A stretch of 64,000 nucleotides of DNA from Hahella sp. CCB-MM4 (lineage in GTDB: Bacteria > Pseudomonadota > Gammaproteobacteria > Pseudomonadales > Oleiphilaceae). The notes below the pieces were generated by a model, which saw nothing but the letters and a program-made list of their open reading frames with translations, ran no database searches and was not told the origin of the DNA. The stretch lies in contig NZ_MRYI01000012.1 of NCBI RefSeq assembly GCF_002260525.1, forward strand, positions 53,395 to 117,394. The letters run 5' to 3'. The position numbers were made by a program, and so were the translations under genes. Below are positions 62,332 to 64,000 of this stretch, piece by piece. Positions within the stretch are counted from its first letter, which is position 1; every line of letters starts with the position of its first letter.

Positions 62332-62718
62332 ATGAAGCATCCATCTGGTTACACGATTGAAGATGTAATTGAGGTTGGTAAAGAAAGGCGATCTCGATTC
62401 GACTTTGATAAATATCAACCTGATTTTATGGGGCTGGTATCGCTAAATTCCGATAGGGGATGGCCTATAACCAGCGGTGTTCGGCCTGCACATCAGGTCA
62501 CTGCTGATATTCTTACTAGTGGGGAGCAGGTTTTCTTCGAAAATGACATATTGATGCCGGGAGAGTCTGCGCGTGCTTATATAAAGCTGCTATCTCCAGA
62601 GCATTACCCACACTGTTTGAATGTGGGTAAAGAAATGAATATGAATGAAGGCTCCAAGGTTATAGGTAAGGTGAAAGTGCTGGCGGTCTACAATGAGCTT
62701 CTTTTGGCCACCAGTTAG
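62332..62718 (+). CDS. EF-Tu domain-3-like small protein (cassette 3)
   Basis: The 128-residue protein resembles the third beta-barrel domain of EF-Tu: RGWPITSGVRPAHQVTADIL, IKLLSPEHYPHCL, and a final EGSKVIGKVKVLAVYN, which parallels the REGGRTVGAGVV end of EF-Tu. The GTPase part is missing. Such stand-alone barrels of unknown function occur in bacteria, and I infer the similarity from pattern only. It is the sole gene of cassette 3. Its stop overlaps attC-like site 3. Confidence 0.68.
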   Translation: MKHPSGYTIEDVIEVGKERRSRFDFDKYQPDFMGLVSLNSDRGWPITSGVRPAHQVTADILTSGEQVFFENDILMPGESARAYIKLLSPEHYPHCLNVGKEMNMNEGSKVIGKVKVLAVYNELLLATS

Positions 62719-62760
62719 CAAGGCAATGCACGTGACAAGCACGTGATCGCGGTGCTAAAA
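62713..62760 (+). other. attC-like site 3 (degenerate boxes)
   Basis: R'' AGTTAGC (62713-62719), where AAC has become AGC, and R' GCTAAAA (62754-62760), where GTT has become GCT. The stem plan is the same as site 1: GCAAT, extrahelical G, CACGTG, loop ACAAG, CACGTG, ATCGC. It may be inactive or weakly active. Confidence 0.58.
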
Positions 62761-62780
62761 CTACTTAGGATCGAGCACAT

Positions 62781-63023
62781 ATGATTTCAGCGATTGCTAA
62801 AGCATTTGGTTTTCTGTTAATGGGTTTAGCATTTGCTCAATGGATTACCTTCGACTATCCAGATGTAAATCCATTCTGGTCGGGGGCGATTTTTGCTCCG
62901 GGAATGCTTTCTCAGTTTGTGAATTGGATTGTGGTTTGTGTGATTGGGGCGTCAGGCTGGGGATTGTTTCAGTATGGGCGGTCACGCTCTTCCAATCCTG
63001 ACCGCATGAAAGGTACTGAGTAA
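62781..63023 (+). CDS. Small membrane protein (cassette 4)
   Basis: The 80-residue protein has two membrane segments (AKAFGFLLMGLAFAQWI and FVNWIVVCVIGASGWGLF) and a polar C-terminus. It has no family I recognise. It is the only gene of cassette 4. Small membrane proteins are common cassette cargo. Confidence 0.65.
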   Translation: MISAIAKAFGFLLMGLAFAQWITFDYPDVNPFWSGAIFAPGMLSQFVNWIVVCVIGASGWGLFQYGRSRSSNPDRMKGTE

Positions 63024-63030
63024 AAATGAG

Positions 63031-63114
63031 TTTTAACAAATCGTGGCAGCAAGAGCGCTGAGCGCCGGGACAGCTTACGCGTTGCTCTAGGTGCTCCCGC
63101 ACTCCGCGTTAGGA
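63031..63114 (+). other. attC-like site 4
   Basis: R'' TTTTAAC (63031-63037) and R' GTTAGGA (63108-63114). L arms CGTGG (63042-63046) and CCGCG (63104-63108, one wobble). Size 84 bp. The R'' box follows the cassette 4 stop by 7 bp. Confidence 0.75.
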
Positions 63115-63139
63115 TTGGTGGCTGTCCAAGGAGACCATT

Positions 63140-63901
63140 ATGAAACTATTTATTAAAGTCCTAGCTCTTCTTGTCATTTCGGTGGCTCTTCCTGTTCAAG
63201 CCAGCGATCTCCAAAGATGTAAAGTTCAGAACCAATATAGCTTTTCAGCCTGTGAAAGGCTTGCTTTAAGTGGTAACCCTGAGGGTCAATTTGGTTTGGG
63301 GATGCTTCTTCTGGAAGGCACTGGAGTAAAAAAGGATTACCGAAGGTCTTTTGAGTTGATGTATCAGGCGTCTATGCAAGGACATGCAGCAGCCCAATTT
63401 CAGGTTGGGCAAGCATACGTTAATGGGCAGGGTGTAGAACGAAACTTTGAAGAAGCTTACGCATGGTTTTTGGTGTCAAAAGAGAACGGTAATCCTATAG
63501 CCTCTCGAGGTATTCAGTTTATGGAATCTAAAAATCTTATAGAAAAATCAAGAATGGATTCCATAACCCAAAGGGCAAATGATATATACGCTAGCACATT
63601 AAATAAAAAAGGTTTCGAATATGATGATACTGAGAGCTCTCAAAATGTGAGCGGCATAGCTGAGTATTGCGATATGGTTATGCCTACAGTCGATAGTGTA
63701 ATAACGTATAAAAAGTATGGTAAGCCCCAGTCTGAGGCTAGGCAGCTAATGATAGGGATGACTGATCAAAGAGCAATAAAAATGATGAACGGCGTTATTA
63801 ATTGGGTTTGGAGCACGGATGTTTCAGTTAGCGAAATGAGTCGTTATTTTAAAAAAAAGTGCTTGAGGCAAAGTAAAGAAGTTAGCTTTATATTTCCATG
63901 A
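63140..63901 (+). CDS. Secreted Sel1-like repeat protein (cassette 5)
   Basis: The 253-residue protein has a signal peptide (KVLALLVISVALPVQA) and two or three Sel1-like repeats (QFGLGMLLLEGTGVKKDYR and QFQVGQAYVNGQGVERNFEE). A C-terminal part of about 120 residues with Cys residues follows. AAGGAGACC precedes the ATG. It is unrelated in detail to the chromosomal Sel1 gene at 11223. It fills cassette 5. Confidence 0.82.
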   Translation: MKLFIKVLALLVISVALPVQASDLQRCKVQNQYSFSACERLALSGNPEGQFGLGMLLLEGTGVKKDYRRSFELMYQASMQGHAAAQFQVGQAYVNGQGVERNFEEAYAWFLVSKENGNPIASRGIQFMESKNLIEKSRMDSITQRANDIYASTLNKKGFEYDDTESSQNVSGIAEYCDMVMPTVDSVITYKKYGKPQSEARQLMIGMTDQRAIKMMNGVINWVWSTDVSVSEMSRYFKKKCLRQSKEVSFIFP

Positions 63902-63904
63902 AAT

Positions 63905-64000
63905 TCCTAACAATTACATTAAATTCGTTCCGCCCCAAAGGGCCTCCACCGGACGGCGGATTCAAGCAATACTGAACATTCACCCTATCCAGCCATATCG
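63905..64000 (+). other. Start of attC-like site 5 (R' not found)
   Basis: R'' TCCTAAC (63905-63911) is exactly complementary to the leading half TTAGGA of cassette 5. A CCGCC / GGCGG stem (63930-63934 and 63955-63959) follows. No clear GTTRRRY is seen before the window ends, so the site may be degenerate or the array may end here. Confidence 0.5.

Larger units (their letters stand above)
59734..64000 (+). mobile_element. Integron-type gene cassette array (five cassettes, no integrase in window)
   Basis: Five plus-strand genes are separated by sites with the attC layout (R'' ending in AAC, imperfect stem with extrahelical bases, R' starting GTT). Cassette limits fall at 59734, 60970, 62322, 62755 and 63109. 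The six-base leading half-sites (TTAACT, TTAGCA, TTAACT, CTAAAA, TTAGGA) are complementary to the R'' boxes at the other ends of the same cassettes, with no or one mismatch. That is expected of units that once were circles. No integrase gene is visible, and the array runs to the window edge. Confidence 0.75.

Noticed and set aside
1..64000. CRISPR array, tRNA, rRNA, prophage or insertion sequence
   Set aside because: No regularly spaced repeats, no tRNA-like cloverleaf, no rRNA, and no transposase, terminase or capsid-like protein were seen in any frame.

Overview
The window is a 64 kb chromosomal segment of a gammaproteobacterium of roughly middling G+C, probably a marine or environmental Pseudomonadales/Oceanospirillales-type organism. 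This rests on family resemblance: an AceE/AceF pair with a three-lipoyl E2, PdhR, a Pseudomonas-type methionine gamma-lyase with a divergent Lrp regulator, RhlE, RluF and Ohr/OhrR. No rRNA or tRNA gene and no CRISPR array was seen. The genus cannot be fixed from this window.

Positions 1-11,100 form a lactate-to-acetyl-CoA block. A minus-strand operon lldE-lldF-lldG-dld (LutABC-type lactate oxidation plus an FAD/Fe-S D-lactate dehydrogenase, cut by the window edge) diverges from pdhR, aceE and aceF. Three PdhR-type operators lie in the divergent region. Positions 11,100-22,400 hold a Sel1 protein, a hypothetical, a DUF3830 protein, a three-gene two-component locus with two atypical receivers, and a facing operon CotH kinase - VTC domain - DUF4956 - OprP-like porin. 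The regulator locus and the CotH operon carry the same 17-bp palindrome type, which suggests one regulon.

Positions 22,400-47,800 are mostly accessory housekeeping genes: GNAT, hydrolase, CPBP protease, a diiron ODP-type sensor with an MCP-like partner, a VWA lipoprotein, TetR with tandem operators, YciI, Tag, lipoproteins, Ohr/OhrR with a shared candidate operator, a PEP-CTERM-type protein, RhlE, MdeR/MdeA, MDR and LysR, NUDIX, P-loop kinase and DUF2165. Positions 47,800-52,900 hold a divergent EF-Tu paralogue behind a possible attenuator, a frameshifted SEC-C gene, a lipoprotein, an EamA transporter and RluF.

Positions 52,900-59,100 are a minus-strand type VI secretion accessory island: hcp, a DUF4157-headed putative toxin, a second hcp, an alpha/beta-hydrolase-like effector and two probable immunity genes. 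It has two repeat families: a direct repeat beside the hcp genes and a 205-bp inverted repeat. Each arm of the inverted repeat ends at an integron-like GTTRRRY core. From 59,734 to the right edge the DNA reads as an integron-type cassette array: five plus-strand single-gene cassettes separated by attC-like sites. Each cassette's leading half-site is complementary, exactly or with one mismatch, to the R'' box at its own 3' end. The first two cassettes encode a DUF4062 protein and a protein with an HEPN-like R-x4-H motif, which fits a defence role. No integrase gene lies in the window.
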